Of a stretch of DNA of 64,000 bases, positions 8,681 through 17,441 are shown one piece after another. The first letter of the stretch is position 1. Every line of letters begins with the position of its first letter. The stretch comes from Immundisolibacter sp. Lineage in GTDB: Bacteria > Pseudomonadota > Gammaproteobacteria > Immundisolibacterales > Immundisolibacteraceae. Made by a program: the position numbers and the translations under genes. The notes under the pieces are model-generated. The model searched no databases and was not told the DNA's origin. It saw nothing but the letters and a program-made list of their open reading frames with translations. The DNA lies in assembly GCF_014359565.1 (NCBI RefSeq), contig NZ_JACIZD010000012.1, positions 1 through 64,000 of the forward strand, read 5' to 3'.

Positions 8681-8814
8681 GTCTTCACGCAACGTTGCCG
8701 GCCGCGCTGGCGAACTGCTGGCCGTTTGGGGCCGGGTCCAGGAATTTGCCCATGCGCAGCCAGCGACCAATCCCTGACACCGGCAGCATCCCCGAATTCC
8801 CCCTATCGTCATGA
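8677..8814 (+). pseudogene. Decayed HEPN-like partner of the nucleotidyltransferase
   Basis: An ATG at 8677 overlaps the stop of the upstream gene in the usual ATGA arrangement, but only 45 codons follow (MSLHATLPAALANCWPF...), ending at 8812-8814. The other frame continues GRVQEFAHAQPATNP to a stop at 8775-8777, so a single shift after NCWPF would give one continuous short HEPN-like start. I infer a truncated, frameshifted substrate-binding/HEPN gene. No catalytic R-x4-H motif remains. Confidence 0.45.
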
Positions 8815-9491
8815 CAACAGCCAACCCTAACCTGCGTACCGTACTGATCGGCATCTGCATGCTGGCCGCCGCCGGCCTGGCCTACGCCATGAAGCCGACG
8901 CGCATGGTCGCCGGCGCCGACACGTTCCAACTGGAAAGCGCCATCCCGCGCCAGTTCGGCGCCTGGACGGAACAGAAGCAGCAAGTCCAGATCGTCGATC
9001 CACGCCAGCAGGAAACCATCGACCGCATCTACAGCCAGGTCCTCATGCGCAGTTACGTGAACGGGGAAGGCGTGCGCGTCATGCTGTCCATCGCCTACGG
9101 CGACAACCAGGAAGACGACCTGCAAGTGCACCGGCCGGAAGTCTGCTACCCGGCGCAGGGCGCGCAGCTTCTGAGCACGGTAAACGCCAGCCTGCCGACC
9201 CCGTGGGGCGAAATTCCCATCCGCCGGCTCACGACCCAGTTCGGGCCGCGCCACGAACCGGTGACCTACTGGGTCATGGTCGGCGACCGCGCCATCATCG
9301 GCAGCCTGCAGGGCAAGCTGGCACAGATGCGCTACGGATTCCGCGGCCAGATACCGGACGGCATGCTGGTGCGGGCCTCGACCATTGACCCCGACGACGA
9401 GCGCGCATTCGCCCAGCAGGCACGGTTCCTGCAGGACCTGCTCGCGGCCGTGCCGCCCGAAACCCGCAAGCGCCTGTCCGGCCTGCAATAG
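8811..9491 (+). CDS. epsI: EpsI, exosortase-associated protein
   Basis: 226 aa. An N-terminal signal anchor (VLIGICMLAAAGLAYAM) is followed by the EpsI (DUF3485) domain with its hallmark VHRPEVCYPAQG near residues 105-116. EpsI accompanies exosortases in EPS loci; its biochemical role is unsettled. Here it stands as a separate gene after the inserted nucleotidyltransferase rather than fused to the exosortase, as in type-B loci. The ATG overlaps the remnant ORF stop. Confidence 0.88.
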   Translation: MTTANPNLRTVLIGICMLAAAGLAYAMKPTRMVAGADTFQLESAIPRQFGAWTEQKQQVQIVDPRQQETIDRIYSQVLMRSYVNGEGVRVMLSIAYGDNQEDDLQVHRPEVCYPAQGAQLLSTVNASLPTPWGEIPIRRLTTQFGPRHEPVTYWVMVGDRAIIGSLQGKLAQMRYGFRGQIPDGMLVRASTIDPDDERAFAQQARFLQDLLAAVPPETRKRLSGLQ

Positions 9492-9563
9492 GCACGCGGC
9501 AGGGCTGCACACCCCCCCACCCCCGGCAATGCCGGAATCGACCGACCAGAAGGCCGCAACACC

Positions 9564-10655
9564 ATGTCAAAAAAAATCGCCCTCATCACCGGCATCACCG
9601 GCCAGGACGGCGCCTACCTCGCCGAATTCCTGCTCAAGAAGGGCTACATCGTGCACGGCATCAAGCGCCGCACGTCCCTGTTCAACACCGACCGCATCGA
9701 CCACCTGTACCAGGACCCGCACGTCGACAACCGCCACTTCGTCCTGCACTACGGGGACATGACTGACTCGTCCAGCCTGGTGCGCATCATCCAGCAGGTG
9801 CAGCCGGACGAAATCTACAACCTGGCCGCGCAAAGCCACGTCGCGGTCAGCTTCGAGGAGCCCGAATACACCGCCAACTCCGACGCCATCGGCGTGCTGC
9901 GCCTGCTGGAAGCCATCCGCATCCTGGGCCTGGAGAAGAAAACCCGCTTCTACCAGGCCTCCACCTCCGAGCTGTACGGCCTGGTGCAGGAAACACCCCA
10001 GAAGGAGACCACCCCCTTCTACCCGCGCAGCCCCTACGCCGTCGCCAAGCTGTACGGCTACTGGATCGTCGTGAACTACCGCGAGGCCTACGGCATGTAC
10101 GCCTGCAACGGCATCCTGTTCAACCACGAAAGCCCGCTGCGCGGCGAGACCTTCGTCACGCGCAAGATCACCCGCGCCCTGGCGCGCATCAAGCTCGGGC
10201 TTCAGGACTGCCTGTACCTAGGCAACCTGGATGCCAAGCGCGACTGGGGCCACGCCCGCGACTACGTGGAAATGCAGTGGCTCATGTTGCAGCAGCAGCA
10301 GGCGGAGGATTTCGTCATCGCCACCGGCGTGCAATACAGCGTGCGCGACTTCGTCAACGCCGCCGCCGGCGAACTGGGCATGCATATCCGCTGGGAAGGG
10401 CAGGGTGTCCACGAGAAGGGTTACCTCGAACCTACGGGCCGCTGCATCGTCGCCGTCGACCCGCGCTATTTCCGGCCCACCGAAGTGGAAACCCTGCTCG
10501 GAGACGCCAGCAAGGCCCGGCAGAAACTGGGCTGGACGCCACAGACCAGCTTTGTCGACCTGGTTGCCGAAATGGTGCGCGAGGACCTGAAAGCCGCCGA
10601 GCGCGACGAACTGGTCAAACGGCACGGTTACAAGGCCATGGACTACCATGAGTAA
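9564..10655 (+). CDS. gmd: GDP-mannose 4,6-dehydratase
   Basis: 363 aa cytoplasmic short-chain dehydrogenase that converts GDP-D-mannose to GDP-4-keto-6-deoxymannose. The Rossmann motif [16 protein letters not shown] is near the N-terminus; the active site shows STSELYG and [13 protein letters not shown] (Tyr-x3-Lys); [16 protein letters not shown] is typical of Gmd. Full family length. With the GDP-fucose synthase at 11629 it supplies GDP-L-fucose, so fucose or a related 6-deoxysugar is likely in the polymer. Confidence 0.95.
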   Translation: MSKKIALITGITGQDGAYLAEFLLKKGYIVHGIKRRTSLFNTDRIDHLYQDPHVDNRHFVLHYGDMTDSSSLVRIIQQVQPDEIYNLAAQSHVAVSFEEPEYTANSDAIGVLRLLEAIRILGLEKKTRFYQASTSELYGLVQETPQKETTPFYPRSPYAVAKLYGYWIVVNYREAYGMYACNGILFNHESPLRGETFVTRKITRALARIKLGLQDCLYLGNLDAKRDWGHARDYVEMQWLMLQQQQAEDFVIATGVQYSVRDFVNAAAGELGMHIRWEGQGVHEKGYLEPTGRCIVAVDPRYFRPTEVETLLGDASKARQKLGWTPQTSFVDLVAEMVREDLKAAERDELVKRHGYKAMDYHE

Positions 10656-10826
10656 ATCCGCGTTGCCTGAAAACTCGGCGGCCAACCGCAACTGGCCGAT
10701 ACGCGGATGCACGGCCACAAGAAATGACCGCCTGACGCATCCGAACTTCCTGCGCACGCTGGTCTGGTCGGCCGGGGAAGCGCGGATTTATTCGGCGTTT
10801 CCCCAGGCATGCAGGTGGGAGGACGC

Positions 10827-11216
10827 ATGGATTTGAATGATCATATTGGACAGGTATTGATGCAGCACGGAGATATCCGTCTGGCGATTCTGTTCGGATC
10901 GCTGGCCGTGGGACGCGCGACGCCGGCGAGCGATCTTGACTTGGCCGTACTGATGCAGGCGCCGCTGTCCGCTGAAACCAAAATGGCCTTGATTGGCGAT
11001 CTGTCACTGGCAACCGGACGCCCCGTAGACCTGATCGATCTGCGTACGACGGGTGAACCGGTACTCGGGCAAATTCTCAAACATGGCGTTCGCCTCTTTG
11101 GTAGCGATAGCGACTATGCTGAGCTGATCAAGCGGCATCTGTTTGAAGAAGCCGATTTCATGCCCTATCGCAGAAGAATCCTGACCGAGCGGAGAAAGGC
11201 GTGGATCGGGACGTAA
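10827..11216 (+). CDS. mntA: MntA-type nucleotidyltransferase antitoxin
   Basis: 129 aa. The MNT motif GS-x10-D-x-D is complete: Gly24-Ser25, Asp36 and Asp38 (FGSLAVGRATPASDLDLAVL), with a further acidic site in GRPVDLIDL. Proteins of this family neutralise HepT by AMPylating a tyrosine near its RNase site. GGAGG at 10817-10821 precedes ATG 10827. It overlaps the HepT-like gene by 16 bases, as usual for this module, and splits gmd from the GDP-fucose synthase gene. Confidence 0.85.
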   Translation: MDLNDHIGQVLMQHGDIRLAILFGSLAVGRATPASDLDLAVLMQAPLSAETKMALIGDLSLATGRPVDLIDLRTTGEPVLGQILKHGVRLFGSDSDYAELIKRHLFEEADFMPYRRRILTERRKAWIGT

Positions 11217-11617
11217 TCGAGCAAAAACTCGAATCGCTGCGCCGCTGTGTGGCGCGGGTTCGCCAGAAGTGTCCGGCAACTGCCGAAATCCTGGCAAAGG
11301 ATGTCGATGCCCAGGATATTCTCACCCTGAACCTGACCCGTGCGGTCCAGCTTTGTGTGGACATCGGTGCGCATCTGATTGCCGCACGAGACAACCCCGC
11401 CCCGGATACGATGGGGCAAACGTTCGATGTGCTGGCAGACCTTGGCACCATCCCCCCTGAACTTGCCGCGCGCATGAAAAAAGCCGTCGGTTTTCGGAAC
11501 ATCGCGGTCCATAACTATGAAGCCATAGACTGGCAGATTGCTCACGCGATCGCCACGCGGCATATGGAAGACTTCACCGCCTTCGCAGCCGCCGTTGCCG
11601 ATGCGGCCGGAATTTGA
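11201..11617 (+). CDS. hepT: HepT-like HEPN ribonuclease toxin
   Basis: 138 aa, all-helical HEPN domain (DUF86 type). The RNase motif R-x4-H-x-Y is intact: Arg99, His104 and Tyr106 in [11 protein letters not shown]; the tyrosine is the residue modified by MntA in characterised systems. GTG 11201 is the start, placed behind GGAGAAAGG. With the upstream gene it forms a HepT-MntA toxin-antitoxin pair embedded between two sugar-nucleotide genes. Function is inferred from motif and arrangement. Confidence 0.85.
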   Translation: MDRDVIEQKLESLRRCVARVRQKCPATAEILAKDVDAQDILTLNLTRAVQLCVDIGAHLIAARDNPAPDTMGQTFDVLADLGTIPPELAARMKKAVGFRNIAVHNYEAIDWQIAHAIATRHMEDFTAFAAAVADAAGI

Positions 11618-11628
11618 GTCCTGCCGAA

Positions 11629-12609
11629 ATGAAACCCTCGGACAAAATCTACATCGCCGGCCACCGCGGCCTCGTCGGCTCCGCGCTGATGAGGAAGCTG
11701 CGCGAACGCGGCTACACGAATCTGCTCATCCGTACCCACGCCGAACTCGACCTAACCGACCAGGCCGCCGTCGAAGCCTTTTTTGCCGCCGAGAAGCCCG
11801 ACTACGTCTTCCTGGCGGCGGCCAGGGTCGGCGGAATTCACGCCAACAACACCTACCCAGCCGAATTCATCCGCGACAACCTCGCCATCCAGACCAACAT
11901 CATTCACGCAGCGTACCAAAGCAACGTCAGGCGCCTGCTGTTCCTGGGCTCCAGCTGCATCTATCCGAAGCTGGCCCCGCAGCCGCTGAAAGAGGAACAC
12001 CTCCTCACCGGCCCGCTGGAACCCACCAACCGGCCCTACGCGCTGGCCAAGATTGCCGGCATCGAGATGTGCTGGAGTTACAACCGCCAGTACGGCACCC
12101 AGTACCTGGCCGCCATGCCCACCAACCTGTACGGCCCCGGCGACAACTACCATTCGGAAAACTCGCACGTCATTCCGGCCCTGATACGTCGCTTTCACGA
12201 AGCCAAGGTGACCAATGCGCCGAGCGTCACCGTGTGGGGCACTGGCACCCCCAGACGCGAGTTCATGTACAGCGAAGACATGGCCGACGCCTGCGTCTAC
12301 CTGATGACCCTGCCGGACAAACAGTTCGTGCCACTGCTGGGCCAGGACCGCAACGACGGCCTGGCGCCCCTGGTCAACATCGGCGTCGGCCACGACCTGA
12401 CCATCCGCGAACTGGCCGAAACCGTGGCTGCCACCGTGGGCTATCAGGGCGCGATCGAATTCGACGCCACCAAACCCGACGGCACGCCGCGCAAGCTGAT
12501 GGACGTGGGGCGGCTGAACGCGATGGGGTGGAAGGCCGGGACAAGCTTGAAAGCGGGCCTGAACACCGCCTATGCTGATTTCCTGGCTTATCGACCAACG
12601 GAGAGATAG
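11629..12609 (+). CDS. fcl: GDP-L-fucose synthase
   Basis: 326 aa NADPH-dependent epimerase/reductase that turns GDP-4-keto-6-deoxymannose into GDP-L-fucose. Rossmann motif [18 protein letters not shown]; catalytic SSCIYPKLA and the Tyr-x3-Lys motif [31 protein letters not shown] and MADACVYLM are family signatures. ATG 11629 follows the hepT stop by 12 bases. Product of gmd is its substrate; the two genes are separated by the MntA-HepT insertion. Confidence 0.95.
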   Translation: MKPSDKIYIAGHRGLVGSALMRKLRERGYTNLLIRTHAELDLTDQAAVEAFFAAEKPDYVFLAAARVGGIHANNTYPAEFIRDNLAIQTNIIHAAYQSNVRRLLFLGSSCIYPKLAPQPLKEEHLLTGPLEPTNRPYALAKIAGIEMCWSYNRQYGTQYLAAMPTNLYGPGDNYHSENSHVIPALIRRFHEAKVTNAPSVTVWGTGTPRREFMYSEDMADACVYLMTLPDKQFVPLLGQDRNDGLAPLVNIGVGHDLTIRELAETVAATVGYQGAIEFDATKPDGTPRKLMDVGRLNAMGWKAGTSLKAGLNTAYADFLAYRPTER

Positions 12610-12614
12610 CCGAA

Positions 12615-12884
12615 ATGCCGACTATCAGCATGTTCTACGGCATCGTCATCTATCTCTACTTCTTCGATGACGAGCGACACAAACTTCCTCATATCCATGC
12701 ACGGTATCAGGGGCAGGAAGCTTCTTTTGCTATTGGGGACGGGGCGGTGCTCAGTGGAGAAATACCCCGATCCAAGACCCGGCTGGTGCAGGCATGGATT
12801 GAAATCCACAGAGACGCGCTTCTTGCGGATTGGGCACTTGCCGTCAATGGCGAGCCGCCCTTCCAGATCGACCCATTGAGATAA
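12615..12884 (+). CDS. DUF4160 domain protein
   Basis: 89 aa. The motif ISMFYGIVIYLYFFDDERHK then LPHIHARYQG is the DUF4160 signature. Biochemical function is unknown; such genes almost always precede a DUF2442 gene, as here, and the pair is often listed among putative toxin-antitoxin modules. It starts 5 bases after fcl. The reading frame is complete with no sign of decay. Confidence 0.85.
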   Translation: MPTISMFYGIVIYLYFFDDERHKLPHIHARYQGQEASFAIGDGAVLSGEIPRSKTRLVQAWIEIHRDALLADWALAVNGEPPFQIDPLR

Positions 12885-12898
12885 GGAGACCCCGAAAC

Positions 12899-13132
12899 AT
12901 GGAAACCGTCACCCAAGTCCGCGTTCGCGATAACTACCTGCTGGAGATCGATTTCAGCACCGGCGAAACGCGGGTTTTCGATGCGCGCCCCTATTTGGAA
13001 AAAGGCGTGTTCACTCGCCTGAAAGACCCGGCAATATTCAGGCAGGCTTACGTCGCTTACGACACCGTATGCTGGCCGGGCAACCTCGATATCGCCCCTG
13101 AAACCCTCTATGACCGATCGCAGCCCGCGTGA
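12899..13132 (+). CDS. DUF2442 domain protein
   Basis: 77 aa. VRVRDNYLLEIDFSTGETRV, FDARPYLEKGVFTRLKD and CWPGNLDIAPETLY are DUF2442 hallmarks. AAGGAGA at 12883-12889 is its ribosome site. It is the usual partner of DUF4160; some family members have a HigA-like DNA-binding extension, which is absent here. A role as antitoxin is only a possibility. REP-like palindromes begin immediately after the stop. Confidence 0.85.
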   Translation: METVTQVRVRDNYLLEIDFSTGETRVFDARPYLEKGVFTRLKDPAIFRQAYVAYDTVCWPGNLDIAPETLYDRSQPA

Positions 13133-13136
13133 TGCT

Positions 13137-13378
13137 TAACGCCCCCGCCGCGAATCCGCAGAGCCCGGCACAGCATTCGGCCCGAGGGCGGGCCTCCCAC
13201 CGGGGTGGTCCTGTGGGAGCGGCGCGCACCATTCGGCCCGAGGGCGGGCCTCCCACAGCGTTTTCCTGTGGGAGCGGCGCCCCCGCCGCGAATCTCCCGT
13301 CGCCGGCGCAGCATTCGGCCCGAGGGCGGGTCTCCCGTCGGGTCGTCCTGTGGGAGCGGTCCCCCCGCCGCGAAAAAA
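13137..13378. repeat. REP-like palindromic block
   Basis: About three units of the REP family: hairpin cores GGCCCG/CGGGCC near 13170-13190, 13231-13246 and 13316-13330, alternating with GTGGGAGCGG arms. It separates the DUF4160-DUF2442 pair from the flippase gene. Several reading frames across it on both strands are repeat artefacts. Confidence 0.85.
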
Positions 13379-13400
13379 CTGGCCGATCGGCTTGTTCGCC

Positions 13401-14939
13401 ATGACCTCGCCCACTCAAGCAGGCTTGGCTGCGCGCAGCATCACGGCATTCCTGTGGGGCAGCGGCGGTGCATTCCTGCGCTTGTTCATGCAGATAAGCG
13501 TTCAGATTGTGCTGGCGCGCCTGCTTGGCCCGGCGCAGTACGGCCTGTTCGCCATGAGCGTGGTAGTGATGACTTTCTCCGCCTTTTTCTCGGACATCGG
13601 CTTGGCCTATGGTTTGATCCAGCGCAAGCATCTGGACAGCACCGACATACGTTTTGTATTTACCCTGCAGGTCTTGCTCGGTTTGATCATCACTGTCGCG
13701 CTAGCGGCCCTGTCCGGGCCGCTTGCCGGCTTCTTCCGCGAGCCGCGTCTGCAGGCAATCATTCTGGCGCTGGCGCCGTTGGCCCTGTTGCAGGCAATCA
13801 GCGCGGTATCGCTCAACCTGCTCAAGCGAGAACTCGATTTCAAGGCACTGCAAATTGCGCAGACCGTCGCCTACTTCTTTGCATACGTCTGCCTCGGTAT
13901 ACCGCTGGGGTTGGCCGGCGCCGGTGTGTGGACCCTGGTGGTGGCCTGGGCGGCACAAAGTCTTTTGTCGCTGCTGTTGATGTATCGGGTTGTACGCCAT
14001 CCGCTTGCGCCGCTGCTTCGACACCCCGATGCGTTCAGCATGGGGCACTTTGGTGGCACCGTGCTGCTTACGAACCTCATCAATTGGATCATCGGCAACA
14101 TCGATCGCACCGTGATCGCACGTACCCTCGACAGCACATCAGTTGGTCTCTACGCCAACGCATACAACCTCGTCAACACGCCGTCCGGCACCATCCTCGG
14201 CTTCATGCAACCGGTGCTGTTTTCCGCATGCGCCAAGGTGCAGCACGAGCCGCAGCGCATCCGCAAGGCCTATCTCACGCTCATGGCCGGCATCACGCTG
14301 GCGATAATGCCCGTGTTTTTTGCAATTTCCGCCGTCGCGAGCACCTTGGTGCTGGCCCTGTACGGGCAACGCTGGGCGCCTGCCGCCGCAGTGTTGCAGC
14401 CGATCGCATTGGCCATGCCTATGGCCTTGCTGTGGGGCATCACCACCCCGGTACTGTGGAACACTGGCCGCGCCACACTGGAATTCAAGGTGCAGCTTCC
14501 GCTTGCCGGACTGTGGCTGCTGGGTGCGCTGTGGGCTGCGGAGCATTCGCTGGCCACGATGGCGTGGACGGTGTTGGGTCTGATTTGCCTGCGCACACTG
14601 CTTTTCACTGTGTTGGCGACGCGCCAGATCAATGTATCCCTTTGCGAATGCGCCCGCGCGCTGCGTGGCGGCGTGATCTTGAGCTTGCTCACCGCGTTGG
14701 CGGCATGGGCCGCTGACCATGTTCTCGTGGATAGCGCGCTGGGCATGCAAGCGCGGCTCGCCATCATCATCATCACATGTGGCTTCAGCGTGATGCTGGC
14801 TTTGCGCAGTTTTTCGGGCCTGCTCGGCCCTGATCTATCCGGTCTGCTGGCAAGCGCGATCGGACGCCTGCCCGGCCATGGCAGGCAGGTAGCCAGCTGG
14901 CTGCTGGCACCGCAACTGCAGCGTGTGCGCGGTACATGA
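13401..14939 (+). CDS. Polysaccharide flippase, WzxC-like
   Basis: 512 aa, about 12-14 transmembrane helices. MOP-superfamily lipopolysaccharide/EPS exporter resembling WzxC: FLWGSGGAFLRLFMQISVQI, LLGPAQYGLFAMSVVV and GLAYGLIQRKHLDSTDIRF are typical of the group. It should flip the undecaprenyl-linked repeat unit to the periplasm. ATG 13401 was chosen because upstream codons of the open frame read through REP sequence. No strong ribosome site is visible. Confidence 0.88.
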   Translation: MTSPTQAGLAARSITAFLWGSGGAFLRLFMQISVQIVLARLLGPAQYGLFAMSVVVMTFSAFFSDIGLAYGLIQRKHLDSTDIRFVFTLQVLLGLIITVALAALSGPLAGFFREPRLQAIILALAPLALLQAISAVSLNLLKRELDFKALQIAQTVAYFFAYVCLGIPLGLAGAGVWTLVVAWAAQSLLSLLLMYRVVRHPLAPLLRHPDAFSMGHFGGTVLLTNLINWIIGNIDRTVIARTLDSTSVGLYANAYNLVNTPSGTILGFMQPVLFSACAKVQHEPQRIRKAYLTLMAGITLAIMPVFFAISAVASTLVLALYGQRWAPAAAVLQPIALAMPMALLWGITTPVLWNTGRATLEFKVQLPLAGLWLLGALWAAEHSLATMAWTVLGLICLRTLLFTVLATRQINVSLCECARALRGGVILSLLTALAAWAADHVLVDSALGMQARLAIIIITCGFSVMLALRSFSGLLGPDLSGLLASAIGRLPGHGRQVASWLLAPQLQRVRGT

Positions 14940-15242
14940 TTTCATGATGGATACCTTGCAGCAGATTTCGTTGGTTATACCGCCCTCTAGTTCTGGCCTG
15001 AAAGAGCCTGCGAATACCTCGATCGTCTATGTGAAATGTAGCCACAGTATCTTTTTATCTTTCCTCGACATGATGCCCAAGATGTTCATAGGGACGCCGG
15101 TGGGCGAGATCCTCGCCATGATGCTGTTGGGGCTAATTTCCGCACTTCCATTTTTGGAAGCACACATGACAAAACGCAGCAGGGTTAATTCAATGGAATT
15201 TATGCGGAAAGCGGTTCCGACCGATGCAAAATTGGCCGGCGC
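14940..15242. other. AT-richer intergenic gap without a convincing gene
   Basis: About 300 bp of lower GC than its surroundings. A 109-codon frame (14923-15252) crosses it, but codon use is poor, it overlaps both neighbours and I recognise no family. A small inverted repeat (CTTCCATTTTTGGAAG, 15146-15161) lies inside. Probably remnant sequence from rearrangement between flippase and glycosyltransferase. Confidence 0.4.
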
Positions 15243-16010
15243 ATGCGCATGAAATTCTCGATAGTGACTGTATGCTGGAACAGCGCGGCGGTGCTGCCGC
15301 GTGCACGCGATTCGCTGAGTTCACAGACGTGCCGGGATTACGAATGGGTGGTGGTCGACGGCGCATCGACGGACGGTACGATGGAGATCGTGCGCGACTT
15401 CGATGCGGCGCCGGTAGCGAGCGTGAGCGAGCCGGACAAGGGTATTTACGATGCGATGAACAAGGGCGTGCGCATGGCGCGCGGGGAGTATGTATTCTTC
15501 CTCAATTCGGACGATGCCCTACATGATCCTAATGTGCTGGCGGATGTGGCGCGGATACTGGAGACGCAGCCGGCGGCTGATCTTCTGTATGGCAATGTGG
15601 TCTACGCATACCCGTCCCGCAAGGTGCTGCGAACGTTTGCGCATATCAACAGACTCACCTTGCCGTTCGAGAGCTTGTGCCATCAGGCGGTGTTTGCGCG
15701 GCGTGTGCTGTTCGACAGTGTGGGGACATTCGACACGCGCTTTCGCCTGTCTGCGGATTACGACTGGCTGATTCGCGTATTCCGCAGCGGGGCGCGCACG
15801 CGTTGGATCGACCGCCGCGTCGCGCAGTTCACTGCGGGGGGCGTGCACGCGCAGGATGCCCGCAAGCTGGCGGACGAAAACCGCCAGGTGCGCCTGCAAT
15901 ATTTGTCGCCGCTTGCCATGCGACTCGGCAATCTGGCACGGCGGCTTCGGCATCGCTACCACCGGCACTTCCGGGCGCATCCGCTGGGCCAACTGCCCAT
16001 CGAATCATGA
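15243..16010 (+). CDS. Family 2 glycosyltransferase (WcaE-like)
   Basis: 255 aa GT-A fold enzyme. MKFSIVTVCWNSAAVLPRA starts the nucleotide-binding domain; WVVVDGASTDGTMEIV and SEPDKGIYDAMNKG are characteristic; FLNSDDALHDP holds the metal-binding acidic motif. Resembles colanic-acid WcaE and others that add a sugar to a lipid-linked acceptor on the cytoplasmic face. Donor sugar cannot be told from sequence. Followed within a few bases by a remnant frame. Confidence 0.88.
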   Translation: MRMKFSIVTVCWNSAAVLPRARDSLSSQTCRDYEWVVVDGASTDGTMEIVRDFDAAPVASVSEPDKGIYDAMNKGVRMARGEYVFFLNSDDALHDPNVLADVARILETQPAADLLYGNVVYAYPSRKVLRTFAHINRLTLPFESLCHQAVFARRVLFDSVGTFDTRFRLSADYDWLIRVFRSGARTRWIDRRVAQFTAGGVHAQDARKLADENRQVRLQYLSPLAMRLGNLARRLRHRYHRHFRAHPLGQLPIES

Positions 16011-16187
16011 TGACTAACCAGTCCATTCCGCTGGATCACGGTTTCCAGCCTGAATACGAGGCCGGTTTTGCTATCGGTCTGGGGCGCAACTGCTGGACGG
16101 TCGTCTCTGCTGGCAGCACGTGCATGCTGGTGTTGATTCGGTGGTGCTTTCCTGCTGCATTTTTCACGCCGCGCTGGCTGCGTTGAC
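16007..16187 (+). pseudogene. Glycosyltransferase N-terminal remnant
   Basis: A short frame reads MTNQSIPLDHGFQPEYEAG then FAIGLGRNC. HGFQPEYEAGFAIGL closely parallels NGFQPNYEKAFANGL, the start of the next gene at 16188. In another frame further on, HAGVDSVVLSCC parallels GVDVVLVSS. So a frameshifted, truncated copy of a related glycosyltransferase start lies just before the intact gene. Seen by direct comparison; interpretation as a decayed duplicate is inference. Confidence 0.55.
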
Positions 16188-17324
16188 ATGAAGGTTTTGC
16201 TGGTTTCCAATGGCTTTCAGCCCAATTACGAGAAAGCCTTCGCCAATGGATTGGCTGCCAACGGCGTGGACGTCGTACTCGTCAGTTCGGATCGTACGTT
16301 GATCGCCGAACTCGCACACGGGGTTGAAGCCGTCAATTTGCGTGGCAGTCAGGATCCGCATCGCGTCGCATGGAAGAAAGCCGCCAATATTCTGCGCTAT
16401 GCTGGCGCGCTCGTCCGGCATATACGGGGTGGCCGATACGATGTAGTTCATCTCACGGGTTTGTACATGACCCGCAATGTATTCGCAGGCTGCCTGGAAT
16501 GGTTGATATATCGGCTTAGTGCGAAGCACTTTTTCATGACGGTGCATAACATCCTGCCACACGGTCGACATGGTGCGTGGTACCGCGCCTTGCATCACGT
16601 TATTTACAGATTGCCGCATCGGCTGGTGGTGCATACCGCAAAAATGCGAACGGACCTCGCGGAAGACTTCGGCATTCCGGAAAGCCGCATCGTGGTGATG
16701 CCACATGGAGTCGATGCCGTGCCGGAGAATTTCGCCGTGCCGGCGTCGTCGGAAACATTTCGCATTTTGCTGTTTGGCGGCCTTGTCCGATACAAGGGGG
16801 CCGATTTATTGCTGTCCGCTCTGGCATATTGTCCAGAGCTGCCAATAGAGGTGACCATTGCCGGCGAGGCACGCGACGCGGCCTACGCGCATGAACTCGA
16901 AGAGTTGATCGGGGCGCTTGGCGAAAATCACAAGGTGATCTGGGAGCGCGGATTCATACCTGAATCTGAAGTTTCTGGTTATTTCGAGTCCTGCGATGCG
17001 GTGGCCTTGCCCTATCGTCACATCGACCAGAGTGGCGTGTTGTTCACGGCCTTTCGCTTTGGTTGCCCAGTAATCGCCACGGATGTGGGCGCCTTTCGTG
17101 ACAGCCTGCCCAACTTCGCCGGCTGGATCGTCGAGCGAATCGATCCACAGGGGCTGGCCGGCGCACTGCGCGAGTTTTATCGGCACCGGCGAGCGTTCGA
17201 CCGGGCGCGTATACGTGAACACGCGCAGTCGCTGGGTTGGCAATACTGCGTGCGGCCGCTGGTTGCGGCCTATGAGGAGCATAGCGTGGGATGCCACGCC
17301 AAACCGCTGAGTATGGACGACTAG
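16188..17324 (+). CDS. Family 4 glycosyltransferase
   Basis: 378 aa GT-B enzyme. The N-terminal domain begins MKVLLVSNGFQPNYEKAFA; the C-terminal domain has FRILLFGGLVRYKGADLLLSA and the donor-site region YRHIDQSGVLFTAFRFGCPV, where the usual E-x7-E is altered. MTVHNILPHGRHG is acceptor-side. Cytoplasmic or membrane-associated, adding a sugar to the repeat unit. Follows the remnant described above. Confidence 0.85.
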   Translation: MKVLLVSNGFQPNYEKAFANGLAANGVDVVLVSSDRTLIAELAHGVEAVNLRGSQDPHRVAWKKAANILRYAGALVRHIRGGRYDVVHLTGLYMTRNVFAGCLEWLIYRLSAKHFFMTVHNILPHGRHGAWYRALHHVIYRLPHRLVVHTAKMRTDLAEDFGIPESRIVVMPHGVDAVPENFAVPASSETFRILLFGGLVRYKGADLLLSALAYCPELPIEVTIAGEARDAAYAHELEELIGALGENHKVIWERGFIPESEVSGYFESCDAVALPYRHIDQSGVLFTAFRFGCPVIATDVGAFRDSLPNFAGWIVERIDPQGLAGALREFYRHRRAFDRARIREHAQSLGWQYCVRPLVAAYEEHSVGCHAKPLSMDD

Positions 17325-17441
17325 CAGAAATATGCGCACGCCACGTTGCCGCGAGATTGGACAAAATACCGACATGCCAGGCAGAAAAGGCAGTGCGTGG
17401 AGCTTGACCGCACTCCTACCTGAGTCGATTAGGTAGGCGAA

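Noticed and set aside
10648-10836. A 62-codon frame between gmd and mntA
   Set aside because: Codon use and composition are unlike genes, and mntA starts inside it with a good ribosome site.
14923-15252. A 109-codon frame between flippase and glycosyltransferase
   Set aside because: No recognisable family, overlaps both real genes and has no ribosome site; treated as gap.
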